NCBI GenBank assembly: GCA_031553855.1
Contig: JAVBKW010000024.1
Location: forward strand, 41,218-105,217
Reading direction: 5' to 3'
DNA from: RACS-047 sp031553855
GTDB taxonomy: Bacteria > Bacillota > Clostridia > Christensenellales > Pumilibacteraceae
DNA length: 64,000 nucleotides
Positions 44,571 to 54,900 of the stretch are shown in pieces. The first letter of the stretch is position 1. Every line of letters begins with the position of its first letter. The notes beneath the pieces were generated by a model. It did no database searches. It was not told where the DNA came from and was given only the letters and a program-made list of their open reading frames with translations. The translations under genes were made by a program, and so were the position numbers.

Positions 44571-45524
44571 TTACTTCTTAGCCTCTGCGCTTCTTACGAA
44601 TGTTTTTTTCTCTTCCAAAATTTTAAAAACAAATTTACTCGTCAGATACACCATTATTAAAAGTACTACCGCGATTGCCGTCGCATAACCCATTTCGTAA
44701 CGGATAAAACCATAGTCCTCAATATGATTTACAATCATTTGTGCCGCATATCGCGGAGTCGGATTTGCTCCGGACAGATCTACGCCTATGCTTCCGGCAT
44801 TAAACGTACTTGTTACGGCCATTACCGCTCCGAAAAGCATTTGCGGCTTCATTGACGGAATAGTTACATGAATAATTTCCTGGAATCGGGTTTTGATCCC
44901 GTCGATATAGGCAGCCTCATAAATTTCAGAATCAACGTTTAAAACTCCGGCAAGCATTGCCAAAAAACCTATTCCCATACTGCTCCAAATAGTGATCCCT
45001 ATCGACAGCCACAACAAATAATCGGGAGACTGCAGGAACTGTATCGGCTGGGCTATCCAGTTGAGCTTTATCAAAATATAGTTGACTATACCTGTCGCAT
45101 CGCCGGAAAAGATCGTTTTCCAAATCACGTTCATCGCCGACCCTGCGACCATTGAGGGACTGTAAATAATTAAAGCCAGAATCGTTCTGGGCGCTTTCGG
45201 GATTTGTGCCAGCATCCAGGCAAGAATAAAACCAAGAAAATAACCGACAGGCCCTGCTATCAGCACGAATTTGAGAGTGTTCGGGAGAACGTACTGCATA
45301 AAAACGCTGTCTTGTGAAATTAAGTTAATAAAGTTTGACAGCCCTATCCATTTGGGCGTATTAACTGTATCAAAATTTGTAAACGACAAGTAAATCGCGA
45401 CCGCTATAGGAACAATGATGAAAACGGCAAAGCCGGTAATATAGGGAAGGATCAATAAAATATGGGAGCGGTTCCGCTTACTTATTTTCAGGGAGTGCTT
45501 TTTCTGCGCTTCTACCATACCCAT
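44571..45524 (-). CDS. Carbohydrate ABC permease, MalF type (third pair)
   Basis: A 317-residue CUT1 permease with six membrane segments; EAA loop YEAAYIDGIKTRFQEIIHVTIP. The ATG has GGAGG 7 bases upstream, placed inside the end of the 970-residue gene, which it overlaps by 13 bases. Forms the channel with the next gene. Confidence 0.93.
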   Translation of the reverse strand: MGMVEAQKKHSLKISKRNRSHILLILPYITGFAVFIIVPIAVAIYLSFTNFDTVNTPKWIGLSNFINLISQDSVFMQYVLPNTLKFVLIAGPVGYFLGFILAWMLAQIPKAPRTILALIIYSPSMVAGSAMNVIWKTIFSGDATGIVNYILIKLNWIAQPIQFLQSPDYLLWLSIGITIWSSMGIGFLAMLAGVLNVDSEIYEAAYIDGIKTRFQEIIHVTIPSMKPQMLFGAVMAVTSTFNAGSIGVDLSGANPTPRYAAQMIVNHIEDYGFIRYEMGYATAIAVVLLIMVYLTSKFVFKILEEKKTFVRSAEAKK

Positions 45525-48424
45525 TGCTCAACCTCCTCTTTCCGGACAATTTTGTATTCCTTGATAACCGCGCCGTTTTTCATATAGCCGAATTCAGTAA
45601 GCTTTCTCACGATCTCGCGATTACTTGTGGTGGCCGCATTGTCTATGCAACGCCGGATATTTTTGCCGTCAAAAACGATATAGTTCCAAGCATTGCTCAA
45701 TTCGCGCTCGACCATGTACCAACCCGGAATACGCTGGACCTCAAACAACCATTCCCATTGCTTTAAAATTACCTGCTTATGATTGCTTGCGTAAACAGAT
45801 GAATTAAAGGCTTTTTTGTTCGCCGACGTCCAAAGAAATTCATCGCCCCAGGCAGACCTGATTTGCTGCACGTAGTTTGATTGCACTTCGTCCGACATCC
45901 ACCAGCTGAGGAATTGCCATGCCTTATCGGGGTTCTTTGAGCTGTTCATAACGGCGCATGAAGTAGAACCGCCCATCTGCCACCTTTCTAACTGGCCTGT
46001 CAGGGAATTATATCCGGCAGGCGATACGGCAATTTCCCATTTTCCGGAAAGCTCAGGAGCGGAAACAAGCAGCTGTGAATACATAGAAAGAGACGTAAGG
46101 CCTATCGGAATAGTACCTTTTCTGAAGCTTTCGGGAAAGCTTGAAACTTGTTTTTGAACGCCGTAATCTATATACAGCTCGGTCATTAATTTGATGCCTT
46201 CAATAGCTTCTTTCGAGCCTATCCCCGCCGACATACCGTCCCCGCCGTATAGGCTTCCGCCATACTGATAAATAAACGGCGCCGTCATTGCGACTGTCTT
46301 GTTTGCCGCATACCCTGAAAGCGGCAGATAAAAGCTCATGCCGTTCCGCTCAAGCACCGGAAGAATATTTTTTACGTCCTCCCAGGTGTCCGGAACATTA
46401 AGATTTAATTGCTGCAAAATATCTTTTCTGTAATACAGTACGGTAGCGTCCTGCGTTTCAGGTAAGGCCAAAATTTTATCGTCGATAATAAAAGGTATCA
46501 TTTCCGCTGCGTAGAAACGCGAAACAACCTCTTTAATGTTTGAAAACCGTCTCAAGTCATAAGCAAGGCCTCTTTGTCCCAGCTCATAAGGGATCCAGTT
46601 TGATACGCCTATAACGGCGTCGGGATATATTCCGGCCGCATTGGTCAAAACCATCTTTTTTTCGTCTTTAAGCAGTGAAAGCTTGACCTTAATGCCGGTT
46701 TTGGCTGTGAATTGCGCGTCTGCTAAACTTTGAAGAACGTTTATATCGCGCAGGGGCCTGTTTACCCAAATTTCAACCGTATCACCCGTTCCGGATGAAT
46801 TTTTGTTGACTTTGAATGAAAGAAAAAAAGCTTTTACGCCGCTCCAAAACTTAAAAAATCCCGAATGCTTTGCAAAAACAGAGTCATCGTTCGACGGCTG
46901 GACCCTTATCGCATCAATGTCTATCTTAAGCGAATTAATATCGTCAACCGCCAATAAAACCATCTGCACTATTGAATCGGAATTTTCCGCAATACGCTCA
47001 ACTTTGTTGGGTATTTTATCAGGCTCTAGAAGTAACGCAGATAAAGAATTGACTGCCGTATCTAAGAATACAAGCGATTGCGTCCGCGTTGACGAGCCGT
47101 TGAGCTTAGCGTAAAGTTCGGATTTTTTAGTGATAACGTCTATGTACCGGTTAAAATCCTCTACAATACCCGGAAAATAGTCGGTAACATCCCATTCCCT
47201 GTCTTTATCCGCATTTACGCCGACAAGCTTTTTCAAACTTAAATACAGCGTTGAAAGCTCTGACGCAACATCTTTAAGGCCGACTGTTATGTCCGCAGGA
47301 ATGACCCCGTCAGATTCAATTGTCAGCGTATGGCTCCCTTTAGCTAAGAAAAAGTAATAGTCTTCTTCCGCGTTGCCCAAAGTTATGTATTTAAACGAAT
47401 CGGAATAAGGAAACGGATGGTGTTTGAGTTCTCCGAACGGATATTCTCCGTCAATTTTTATTTTCGCAAAAGCAGCCGCGTTCGGACTTTTTGCCGCGTA
47501 ATTAAAACCGATCTTATAAAGCCCGCTGCTAATAGCTTCAAACTCATACGTAACGGCGTTTCCGGCTTTCGTAAGCGAGATAGTGTTTAAAAGAAGCGCG
47601 GCCGATTCATAGGGGCTTGTGTTTATATCTTTACTGTACTGCGGCAAAATCGATATATCGTTTTTATATAAAGGTTTTTCCGCCTCGATAATTACAGGCT
47701 CCGCAGCTGCCGCAGTATAAGATTTATATCTGTTTTTATATGCCGCATAGTCAACAGCCTGCTTTATTGAGCGGACAGTTAAGCTTTCAAGATAGATTTT
47801 GCCGTTATTAAGCTCAAAACGTATTGAATTTGAGCCCTTATTCAGTTTAAAAGGCAATCCCGTATCGGTTCTTGATTGATAATCCGTCAGAAATTCGTTA
47901 ATATAGCCGTCTATACTGTACTGGCTGGGTAAAACGTCATTACCGTCGCTGTCTTTGAAAAATTCGCCTGAATACGTCCAGTTTGTGATGAGCGGTATGC
48001 GCGTAAACTCATCAGGCATCGTTTCATTATTTACCGTCAGGCTGACAGTCGTATCGGCGGCTTTATCCGACAGTATACTGTATGCCGCATATAAAAAGTA
48101 ACTTCCCCCGCTTTGCACGTCAATAATAAACTCAACGGCAGAATTTACCGTACCGGCCTCAAGCTCGGCTACGTCGTTTTCACATCCCGATACGGATTGA
48201 GGTATTATAACTACAGGCCCGGCAACGTCGTGCGCAGTCAAAACCATATCCGGTTTTTGCGGAGAATCAATTTTCTCCTCTTTAAAATAAGAATAGGCGA
48301 ATGAAAAATCGTAATGTTTCTCTTTAGGAAGGAATGCAACAATTAAAGCAGTTATCAGAGCAACACAGATAACGGCAATAATTGCAATTTTTGTAATTTT
48401 TCTTTTATCGGCTCTGCTTTTCAT
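45512..48424 (-). CDS. Membrane-anchored solute-binding protein fused to glycan-binding-like domains
   Basis: A 970-residue protein far longer than the usual 430-550 for this family. An N-terminal membrane anchor (residues 11-31) is followed by two beta-sandwich domains resembling sugar-binding modules (about 35-220 and 240-395; VNSAVEFIIDVQSGGSYFLYAAYS and AVTYEFEAISSGLYKIGFNY). A helical linker to about 550 leads to a family 1 solute-binding fold (GDTVEIWVNRPLRDINVLQSLADAQF onward). There is no lipobox; the anchor is a true membrane helix. It may gather the polymer near the pore and pass fragments to the permeases it overlaps. Next to it lies a conventional binding lipoprotein, so the operon has two. 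Confidence 0.82.
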   Translation of the reverse strand: MKSRADKRKITKIAIIAVICVALITALIVAFLPKEKHYDFSFAYSYFKEEKIDSPQKPDMVLTAHDVAGPVVIIPQSVSGCENDVAELEAGTVNSAVEFIIDVQSGGSYFLYAAYSILSDKAADTTVSLTVNNETMPDEFTRIPLITNWTYSGEFFKDSDGNDVLPSQYSIDGYINEFLTDYQSRTDTGLPFKLNKGSNSIRFELNNGKIYLESLTVRSIKQAVDYAAYKNRYKSYTAAAAEPVIIEAEKPLYKNDISILPQYSKDINTSPYESAALLLNTISLTKAGNAVTYEFEAISSGLYKIGFNYAAKSPNAAAFAKIKIDGEYPFGELKHHPFPYSDSFKYITLGNAEEDYYFFLAKGSHTLTIESDGVIPADITVGLKDVASELSTLYLSLKKLVGVNADKDREWDVTDYFPGIVEDFNRYIDVITKKSELYAKLNGSSTRTQSLVFLDTAVNSLSALLLEPDKIPNKVERIAENSDSIVQMVLLAVDDINSLKIDIDAIRVQPSNDDSVFAKHSGFFKFWSGVKAFFLSFKVNKNSSGTGDTVEIWVNRPLRDINVLQSLADAQFTAKTGIKVKLSLLKDEKKMVLTNAAGIYPDAVIGVSNWIPYELGQRGLAYDLRRFSNIKEVVSRFYAAEMIPFIIDDKILALPETQDATVLYYRKDILQQLNLNVPDTWEDVKNILPVLERNGMSFYLPLSGYAANKTVAMTAPFIYQYGGSLYGGDGMSAGIGSKEAIEGIKLMTELYIDYGVQKQVSSFPESFRKGTIPIGLTSLSMYSQLLVSAPELSGKWEIAVSPAGYNSLTGQLERWQMGGSTSCAVMNSSKNPDKAWQFLSWWMSDEVQSNYVQQIRSAWGDEFLWTSANKKAFNSSVYASNHKQVILKQWEWLFEVQRIPGWYMVERELSNAWNYIVFDGKNIRRCIDNAATTSNREIVRKLTEFGYMKNGAVIKEYKIVRKEEVEQWVW

Positions 48425-48467
48425 CGTCCTTCCATATTTTCCTTAACAAGAATGTGAATAAGTCTAG

Positions 48468-49922
48468 TTAAAGTTTAGGATATTTTGAATTTAAAGACCT
48501 TGTAAACTTTGCATATTCATTATTAGCTTTTGTGTTGATGCCGTCTTTGATATCTGCCCACTTTATAGATGCTGAATTTTTCCAAATATCGTCATATACC
48601 TGATCGATAGTTGCAAGAGTTCTCGTGGCTGCCGCGCCTTTTTCAACATAATCATAAGTTAATCCGGTTGCCATGATCGAACGGCTGCTCTCATAACCGG
48701 GTAAATATTTAAGCGGTTCCACAATTCCGTTATCGATCGTTAAGAATACTTCTTTCATTCCTTTAACGGGTTCATTTTCAAAATATTTGTTAACGACTTC
48801 TTGATTTTTAGTTAATGGAAGCGAAATAAATTTTCTGTCGGCGTCGATATCAATTCTTTTATTTATACCGGCCGGACTAAAAGACAACCATTTTGCAAGC
48901 GTGTACGCCGCTTGCGCATCTTTAGTGTTTGCGGCGATACCGTAAAGGTCGGGAATAATTACGTTTCTGCCGCCGGGAGTCCCTATAAAACGCAGCTCGC
49001 CTTGAAACAAAACTTCCGTGCCGCCTGCATCACCGTAAATCAGTCCGTTCCTCTCATAGGTATAAGCATAGAACGCCGCCATACCCTTCTTTCTGAACAA
49101 GTCATACGAACCGGCCGCTTTACTTGCCTTTTTCTGTTCCTCACTCCAGCTGTCATAGCTGATAGATGCGGCACGAATTTTCTTCATTTCGGAAAGGCCC
49201 TCGGCAAATTCCGCAGAATCAAGGTTATATTTTGCGCCGTCCCAAGTATAGTAGCCAAAATCGCTTTTTTGGGATGCGGCATACCACCCCAATAAGGATT
49301 GCTCAAGATTCATTCCCGCAACCTGTCCGGCCTTCGTTAAAGCTTGAACAGCATTGTAAAAGGCTGTGTATGCCGGGTTAGTTGCTAAAGGATTGCGGTT
49401 AGCTTCATCAAAAACCGTATCGTTTACAAAAAAACCGGCCATGTGCATTCCCGCAGGAACAGCAAAGACTCTGTCGTTGAATTTTGTCGCTTTTTCCACA
49501 GGGACGGGAACGTCGTTCCAATCTTCATCCGCAGCAGCTATAGCAGTTAAATCGGCAACCCAGTCGTTTGTAAGAGCCGCAGGCAAACTGTCGATCATAA
49601 AAACATCCGGAAGCTTTTCCTGAGCTGCCAAGTTTTTCAGGCTCGGAGTATAATCGACGCCTGCGCCGGTAGGTATAATGTCTACACGGTATTGAGAATA
49701 CGCGCGCTCGAACTCTATTATCATGCGTCTGTTTAAACCGTTTGCCTGTTCAGTACCCAAATCCCAACTGGCGAAAGTTATTAATTGCCGCTGAAAGTAA
49801 TTGGGGTCAGAATATCTGGGAATATCCGGATTTCCGTTATTCTCTTCACCGCAGGCCGCAATGGGCATTACCGAAAAAACAAGCGCTATCATAATAAATA
49901 AAATACGACTGACTCTTTTCAT
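48468..49922 (-). CDS. Sugar-binding lipoprotein (family 1 SBP), first gene of the minus glycan operon
   Basis: A 484-residue lipoprotein (lipobox IAAC), two-lobed binding fold: ITFASWDLGTEQANGLNRRMIIEFE, PDVFMIDSLPA, VFAVPAGMHMAGFFVNDTVFD, IIPDLYGIAANTKDAQAAYTLAKWLSFSP. I start at the ATG at 49922 with AGGGAGG 8 bases upstream; the longer frame begins in the untranslated leader and would put 21 extra residues before the signal peptide. It is the first gene after a perfect-spacing promoter with an operator-like palindrome. Substrate likely sophorooligosaccharide, by context. Confidence 0.93.
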   Translation of the reverse strand: MKRVSRILFIMIALVFSVMPIAACGEENNGNPDIPRYSDPNYFQRQLITFASWDLGTEQANGLNRRMIIEFERAYSQYRVDIIPTGAGVDYTPSLKNLAAQEKLPDVFMIDSLPAALTNDWVADLTAIAAADEDWNDVPVPVEKATKFNDRVFAVPAGMHMAGFFVNDTVFDEANRNPLATNPAYTAFYNAVQALTKAGQVAGMNLEQSLLGWYAASQKSDFGYYTWDGAKYNLDSAEFAEGLSEMKKIRAASISYDSWSEEQKKASKAAGSYDLFRKKGMAAFYAYTYERNGLIYGDAGGTEVLFQGELRFIGTPGGRNVIIPDLYGIAANTKDAQAAYTLAKWLSFSPAGINKRIDIDADRKFISLPLTKNQEVVNKYFENEPVKGMKEVFLTIDNGIVEPLKYLPGYESSRSIMATGLTYDYVEKGAAATRTLATIDQVYDDIWKNSASIKWADIKDGINTKANNEYAKFTRSLNSKYPKL

Positions 49923-49975
49923 CAAATATACCTCCCTGTAAGCTCTATAAGTTCTGTATAATTGTTTGTACTCCG

Positions 49976-50018
49976 ATTTTAGCATAAGATTTTTACGTTG
50001 TCAATACTCTTTCGAAAA
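49976..50018 (-). promoter_or_regulatory. Promoter of the minus glycan operon with TTTCGAAA site
   Basis: Minus strand: TTGACA (49999-50004), exactly 17 bases, TAAAAT (49976-49981). The palindrome TTTCGAAA (50010-50017) is centred 9 bases upstream of the -35 box. The same arrangement serves two other promoters in the window. Confidence 0.75.
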
Positions 50019-50050
50019 ATTATTTAAATAAAACATAATATTTATTATTT

Positions 50051-50136
50051 TTTTCGAAATATATTGACAAGTTTATGTCTTTAAACTATAATAAAATGAG
50101 TTCATTTAAAATTTTGCGAAAAATATTCGAAAAAAC
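50051..50136 (+). promoter_or_regulatory. Promoter of the plus glycan operon with TTTCGAAA sites
   Basis: TTGACA (50064-50069), 17 bases, TATAAT (50087-50092): a perfect consensus. TTTTCGAAAT (50051-50060) is centred 8 bases before the -35. A further TATTCGAAAA copy (centre 50128) lies past the start point, about seven helical turns from the first. The divergent copy at 50013 is four turns away. Confidence 0.8.
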
Positions 50137-50150
50137 GGGGGTTTTAAAAA

Positions 50151-51890
50151 ATGAAGAAATTTTTATCAGTTTTGACCGCAGCTTTTATATGTTTTTCTGT
50201 GTTCACACTTGCCGCTTGCTCTAACAAAGATTCCAATACGGCGCAAGTGACGAAAGTGAAGCCGGGCGAGGCGATCGTTCTGGATCTGTTTAAAGCCGAA
50301 ACAAAAATAATAACGGTCGACGAGTATATCCGCGCCAACGGCGTAGAAGGAGTTGTATATTCAGCCTCAAGCGACAACCTGAGGGTTGCCAAAGTCACTC
50401 CTATAACGGGCGGAAAATTTACTGTTACAACAGCGAAAGCGACCGGCTCCTGCGTTATAACGCTTAAGGCGTCGGTTGCCCAAAAAGCCGTCGTGACTGT
50501 GACTTTCAACACGTCCGTTATCGACAGCCGCCCTGCGTTCGGCGCAGATCCTTATGTGCTTAAAGAAGGCACAGAGGTTCGGCTTAACATCAACACGTCG
50601 CCCGCAAAGAAAATCGATATCGCTGAATATATTGACGAAAACGGGACGTCGGACATTACTTATACCGTTTCAGGCGCAAACTCAAGCGTCGGTTACTCTG
50701 ATATTAAAGACGGATCTTTCAGCATCACCGCCCTTGCGCTCGGCGAAGCTGTAATTACACTGAACGCGCTTAAAGGCTCAAGTGTAAGGGCGGCCGTAAC
50801 GTTTGCCGTCACAGTAACCGACGCCGCGCCCGCAGACGATATAAATCTTTTGAAAAACACCAAGGATGACGAATGGAAAGATTATAATGAAAACGACCAG
50901 ACTGCCGATAATGAATATATGGGTTTCAAGTCGTTTGAGCTGAGCGGCGGAGACAATGCGCTTAACCCGATCAAATCAAGAAAATACCACGAATACGACT
51001 ACATATATAAGAACGTAGGAAAATACGCTTCACAATTAACTGATTACAAAAAATTAGTGATGAACGTTGCTCTCTCTGAAAATTTGAGCGAACCCGTTGA
51101 ACTTATAATGAAAGTCGAGTCGTCTCCCCGAATTGCCGGCGGAACAGGCTTCAGAGAACTGTCGATAAAGCTTGATTCTACAACGCCTATAATAGTTGAG
51201 TTTGAATTCTTTGACACCTATCAGCCTGTGCTTGCGGGAATGCTGAGCATAATGCTTTACCCTAACGCGGGAACTGTCGGAAACTTTGACGGAACACGCG
51301 TTGATACTACTCTTCCGGATCTGCATATTACAAGATTCGCTTTCAGCAAAGAAGAGCCTAACCCCGAGTTTGTTATGAACGAAAAAGCCGCCCAGCTTGA
51401 AAGGCCTAATGAATTCGAAAGCGAGCTTCCCGAAGACCCGTTCAACATCAACCAAAACTTTATTTCACACGACGGCGATAAAGCCTACAAGGTAAGCTGG
51501 TTTGAGGGAATAACGTACGTTACGATCGCAGACAGCAAACCTATATGGGCATATCTGAACTCGCCGGTCCTAGGTAACCTGCGCGCCTACGGCTTCAACC
51601 AGTTATATATAAAGTATAAAGGGACTCCGGGCGTAAAAATCAGGCTCAAGCTTGAGGGCTTCGGCGGGAATGTTGAAACAAATGACCCTGCCGAACATCC
51701 CGAGTGGTCGCCCGATCCGGAGGTGTGTGATAATACTATCCAGGAATATACATGGACGGGATTCGGCCCTGAGCATTTATCGGACGGCCAGCAGATGATG
51801 GTTTTAATATTCATCAACGGCGACGAAACCGGCGCAACTTGCGGCGGATTCAAATTAGAAATACTTGAATTCCAATTCAGAAAGGTTTAA
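50151..51890 (+). CDS. Surface lipoprotein with two Ig-like modules and carbohydrate-binding-like C-terminus
   Basis: A 579-residue lipoprotein (lipobox LAAC, Cys near 23). Residues about 33-122 and 130-215 are two copies of the Ig-like module also found in the phosphoesterase, CotH and 657-residue proteins. The remainder carries beta-sandwich domains; the last (about 425-579, YKVSWFEGITYVTIAD...) resembles the inserted domain of the InlB-repeat lipoprotein. No catalytic motif is seen, so a surface glycan-binding role beside the phosphorylase and glucanase is likely. GGGGG upstream of the ATG is set a little far (about 12 bases). Confidence 0.8.
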   Translation: MKKFLSVLTAAFICFSVFTLAACSNKDSNTAQVTKVKPGEAIVLDLFKAETKIITVDEYIRANGVEGVVYSASSDNLRVAKVTPITGGKFTVTTAKATGSCVITLKASVAQKAVVTVTFNTSVIDSRPAFGADPYVLKEGTEVRLNINTSPAKKIDIAEYIDENGTSDITYTVSGANSSVGYSDIKDGSFSITALALGEAVITLNALKGSSVRAAVTFAVTVTDAAPADDINLLKNTKDDEWKDYNENDQTADNEYMGFKSFELSGGDNALNPIKSRKYHEYDYIYKNVGKYASQLTDYKKLVMNVALSENLSEPVELIMKVESSPRIAGGTGFRELSIKLDSTTPIIVEFEFFDTYQPVLAGMLSIMLYPNAGTVGNFDGTRVDTTLPDLHITRFAFSKEEPNPEFVMNEKAAQLERPNEFESELPEDPFNINQNFISHDGDKAYKVSWFEGITYVTIADSKPIWAYLNSPVLGNLRAYGFNQLYIKYKGTPGVKIRLKLEGFGGNVETNDPAEHPEWSPDPEVCDNTIQEYTWTGFGPEHLSDGQQMMVLIFINGDETGATCGGFKLEILEFQFRKV

Positions 51891-51905
51891 AGATGTGAGG
51901 ACAAA

Positions 51906-54900
51906 ATGGAACTTCTGCAATTAAACAGAAAAAATTTTATATGCTTTGAAAAAGGCGGAATAAGCTTAACGTTTCTTCAGAGCGGCGATATTTTTGAGAT
52001 CGCCGCCCGGCACATATTGATCAACCAGATACAGGGCAATTCCGCGACAGGGTCGTTGTCGAACGTTTATCTTAGAGTAAAAAGCGGGCAAACGCAAAAA
52101 GTTTGCGCGCTTAAAGGAATGGCGTCTGATTCAAGCATGCTTATCGGCGACAGCGGGATTCAATACAGCGGCAGTTTTGAAGGCGTAGAATATCAGCTCA
52201 AAACTGTTTTGTCCTCACAAAATATCTGGTTCGATTGCGTTGTTCTTGACTGCAAGGATAAAAATAAGCAATACGATCTGTTTTTTGCCCAAGACGTCGG
52301 ACTGTCTTCGCGCGGCAGCGTATTGTCGAACGAGTTATTCGTAAGCCAGTATCTGGATCGGAAAGTCATAAAAACCGAAAACGGCTACACGATTGCTTGC
52401 AGGCAAAACCAAAATCAAAACGGCTTTCCTTACTTACAGACAGGCTTTTTAAAAGGCAATGCGGCCCATTACTCTACTGACGCGATGCAGTTTTACGACA
52501 AACAGTATAAATTGACTTCGGCTATCGCCGCTTTTGAAGGAGACCTTGCAGACGAGAACTATCAATTTGAATTGAGCTTTTCCGCTCTTCAAACCGAAAA
52601 AATGAACGGCCGCAGCGAGGTGGTCGCATATAACTATTACTCGCCTGATCATCCCTTAAAAATAGAAGAGCTGGTAGAAAAACGAACAATCGAAAACGCT
52701 TTTCACGAAGTCGATTTAACCTTTACCGGCGCAAAAGCTTTTTCTCCGGCAAAGCCCGCGATATCCTACGACGACACGTTCGCCTCCCCTGCCTTTGACT
52801 CCGCGGAACTCAAAGCTATGTTCCCGCAAATGCGTTTTGAAGAATACTCTTCAAGCGATCTGCTTTCGTTTTTCACGCCCTCTGATGAACATGTGGTCCT
52901 GCAAAAGAAAGAAGTTTTATGCGAACGTCCCCACGGCCACATACTTTTTACGATTCCTGATATTGACAAAACTCCGTCAAACCTTTTGACTACCACAAAC
53001 TACATGACGGGTATTTTCAACTGTCAGACGGTTTGCGGTAATACGTCTATGCAAAAATTACTTTCCGTATCAAGAGGATTGCTTAATAATTCCCGCAGCG
53101 GCGGCCAGCGAATATTCGTGAAAATAGACGGAAAATTCCGTCTTCTCACTATGCCTGCCGCTTATATGATGGGTTTTAACTACTCAAAATGGTTCTATAA
53201 AATCGCGGGCGACCTTTTGACCGTCACGTCGTTCTCGCATGCCCGTAACGCAGGAATGACGCTGAAAATTGAAAGCAAAAACAAAGTAAAATATGAGTTC
53301 ATTGTAACTAACAGAATTGTAATGGGTGAAAACGAGTTCAGCCAGCCTGTTTCATTAGCACAAAAAGACAATTTATTTATATTCAAATCCGGAAACGTCA
53401 ACAATAACACGGTTTATCCCGATATAACGTACATTTTAACAATAGAGGGAGCGGCGTTTACATACGGCGGCGATAAAATACTATACGCAGACAAAGCTTG
53501 CTGTGACGATACTTTACTGTGCATATCGTTACAGCAAACAGACAAATTCATTATTAATACTTACGCGGACATTAACGGAAAAATCGATCCGGCCCCTGCC
53601 GGTTTTGAGGAAGAAAAGGCAAAATACGAAAAGTTTTTTACTAATCTGCTGGATAACTTCTCCCTTAGCGGAATTAAAAACGAACGTATTGACAAGTTAA
53701 ACACCCTGTCAAAATGGGTTTCCCACAACGCTATGGTGCATTTTGCAGTACCGCACGGACTTGAGCAGTGCGGCGGAGCGGCGTGGGGGACACGCGACGT
53801 TTGTCAGGGGCCTGTCGAGTATTTCCTGGCGACAGGTCACTACAACGCCGTTCGGAACATAATTTTAGAGCTTTTTAATAATCTGCTTGAACAAACGCAT
53901 GAATGGCCGCAATGGTTTATGTTCGACAAATATCCTTACCACGCCGACGATTGCCATGGCGACGTAGTTTTTTGGCCGTTAAAAGCGCTGTGCGATTATC
54001 TCGAAAAAACCGGCGATCATTCTGTTTTGGACGAAAAAATCAATAATAAAAACGGTAAAACAATCGAAGCTCTCCTTAAAGAAGCAGTAGAAACGATTTT
54101 CGAACGTTTTATCGGCGGCACAGGCTTGATAACATACGCAGGCGGCGATTGGGACGACACGCTCCAGCCCGTAAGCGAAAGTTTGAAAAAAAATCTTGTC
54201 AGTTCGTGGACGGTGTCGCTTGCATTCCAAACGTTCACACTTTTATCAAAAACGTTCAGCGGGCGCGACAACGCCTATTCAGATAAAATGCTTGCCGCTG
54301 CCGGTAAAATCAGGCAATCCTTTGAAAAACATCTTATTAAGGATGGTATTATAGCAGGTTTCGGGTACATAAACAACAATAAAGTCGAGCTGCTCCTTCA
54401 TCCCGACGATACAATGACCGGCATTGAATACAGGCTTCTGCCTATGACCAGAAGCATAATCGCCGGGCTTGCGACGCCGCGGCAGGCTGAATTAAACTGC
54501 AAAACAATAGAAAGCAAGCTTAAATGCCCCGACGGAGTAAGGCTTATGGATAAGCCTGCGCGCTATTCAGGCGGCGAAAGCCACATTTTTGTGCGTGCGG
54601 AAACCGCCGCAAACGTCGGACGCGAAATAAGCCTTCAATACACACACGCCCATATACGCTACATAGAAGCGATGTCAAAACTGGGTAAAGCCGATCAGGC
54701 GTGGGACGCGCTTTTCGTTATCAACCCCATAAAAATTCAGTCCGAAGTAAAAAACGCCGCCTTAAGGCAAAGCAATACTTATTTCTCAAGCTCTGAAGGA
54801 ATGTTCAAAGACCGTTACGATTTTGCCAAGAATTATAAACTATTAAAGAACGGCGAAATCGGAGTTAAAGGCGGCTGGAGGATCTACTCTAGCGGTTCGG

